NCBI GenBank assembly: GCA_937899305.1
Contig: CALDJV010001134.1
Location: 1-24,963, forward strand
Origin: an uncultured Cytophagaceae bacterium
GTDB taxonomy: Bacteria; Bacteroidota; Bacteroidia; Cytophagales; Microscillaceae
Length of the DNA: 24,963 nucleotides
Direction of reading: 5' to 3'
The notes beneath the pieces are model-generated. The model did no database searches. It worked only from the letters and a program-made list of their open reading frames with translations, and had not been told where the DNA came from. Made by a program: the position numbers and the translations under genes. Of this stretch, positions 24,669 to 24,963 are shown one piece after another. The number at the start of each line of letters is the position of its first letter. The first letter of the stretch is position 1.

Positions 24669-24963
24669 AAGAAAAACTATAAACTAATGATCTAACAACG
24701 AACGAATTTAGGAGTTTTTTAATCTTAGTAAAACGGAAAAAATAAACTAATCCAAATTTGATACAATAGTTTGTTGTCAGGCGACTGAAAAAATTGGCTA
24801 ATAGCCGCGCTATTCGCACTATTTTTTTGGGATGTATGGCAGCAAAAAATTAGTCAAATGGATTAAGTTATTGGTGTAGTTTTACTTATGATGTAAATTT
24901 ATGTTTATATTATCAGACCACCACAAATTAATAGTAAATGACATTACGACTGCTTTTATATTC
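24669..24963. other. Right-edge intergenic region
   Basis: 295 bp upstream of the Wzi-like gene, containing the putative foldback element at 24745-24868. A frame starting at ATG 24901 is open for 21 codons to the window edge (MFILSDHHKLIV and onward), preceded by TAAATTTA. It could be the start of a plus-strand gene, but the evidence is too thin to call it. Confidence 0.4.
24745..24868. repeat. Possible foldback (MITE-like) element
   Basis: Outer arms TAATCCAAATTTGA (24748-24761) and TCAAATGGATTA (24854-24865) are inverted copies differing by a 2-bp indel. Inside lies a second inverted pair, AATAGC and GCTATT around CGC (near 24802-24816), with flanking A6T and AT7 runs that extend the stem across an internal loop. 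No coding sequence lies within. It resembles a short noncoding foldback repeat; mobility is not shown. Confidence 0.4.

Noticed and set aside
24901..24963. Partial gene at the right edge (21 open codons)
   Set aside because: Too short to distinguish from chance, and no family similarity is visible.

Overview
The window looks like chromosomal DNA from a marine or soil Bacteroidota of the Cytophagales type. The pointers are a T9SS C-terminal sorting tail (YPNP start, VIVNRR end), AT-rich leaders without clear Shine-Dalgarno sequences, promoter-like TTTG-N19-TAnnTTG boxes, large TPR and leucine-rich-repeat proteins, a RemB/Wzi-like outer-membrane barrel, and intergenic heptamer repeats. A Microscilla-like organism would fit, but I cannot confirm the species. 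I see no rRNA, tRNA, CRISPR array, transposase or prophage gene.

Layout. (1) 1-5.2 kb: a T9SS-secreted protein with two tandem beta-sandwich-like domains; an ~800-bp gene-poor stretch with a terminator-like hairpin and a repeat-like block; a small exported protein broken by a one-base frameshift; a small exported protein with a CYFCGASGPE motif; and an exported M28 metallopeptidase of carboxypeptidase Q type. (2) 5.4-12.9 kb, minus strand: ruvC, a short LRR protein, then a three-gene cassette of long LRR protein, SWIM zinc-finger protein and ~930-aa helical protein (DUF6493-like). (3) 13.0-18.7 kb, plus strand: GT2 glycosyltransferase, oligopeptide-type ABC permease, SpoIIE-type PP2C phosphatase, NodB polysaccharide deacetylase and a second GT2, packed with overlaps or very short gaps. 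(4) 18.7-24.7 kb, minus strand: two small unknown proteins, a TPR-only exported protein of about 800 aa, and the Wzi/RemB-like barrel. A possible foldback element and the start of an unsupported reading frame lie at the right end.

The most interesting feature is the LRR/SWIM/DUF6493-like cassette. It lies between two direct copies of a ~150-bp repeat (5259-5414 and 11378-11528). An 83-bp core is 77/83 identical, and a 23-bp segment (21/23 identical) coincides in the right-hand position with sequence just after the short LRR gene and in the left-hand position with the actual 3' end of the DUF6493-like gene. The core carries a Bacteroidota-type promoter-like signal that, in the upstream copy, points into the cassette. 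The repeats also carry CTRTGGA heptamer tracts, which occur a third time near 22.87 kb. This looks like a module that was amplified, moved or rearranged through its flanks. Its function is unknown; protein recognition by LRRs coupled to a SWIM/helical-repeat pair is the most natural guess.

The plus-strand operon mixes envelope polysaccharide work (two GT2 enzymes, one NodB deacetylase) with an orphan permease translationally coupled to a stress-type phosphatase.
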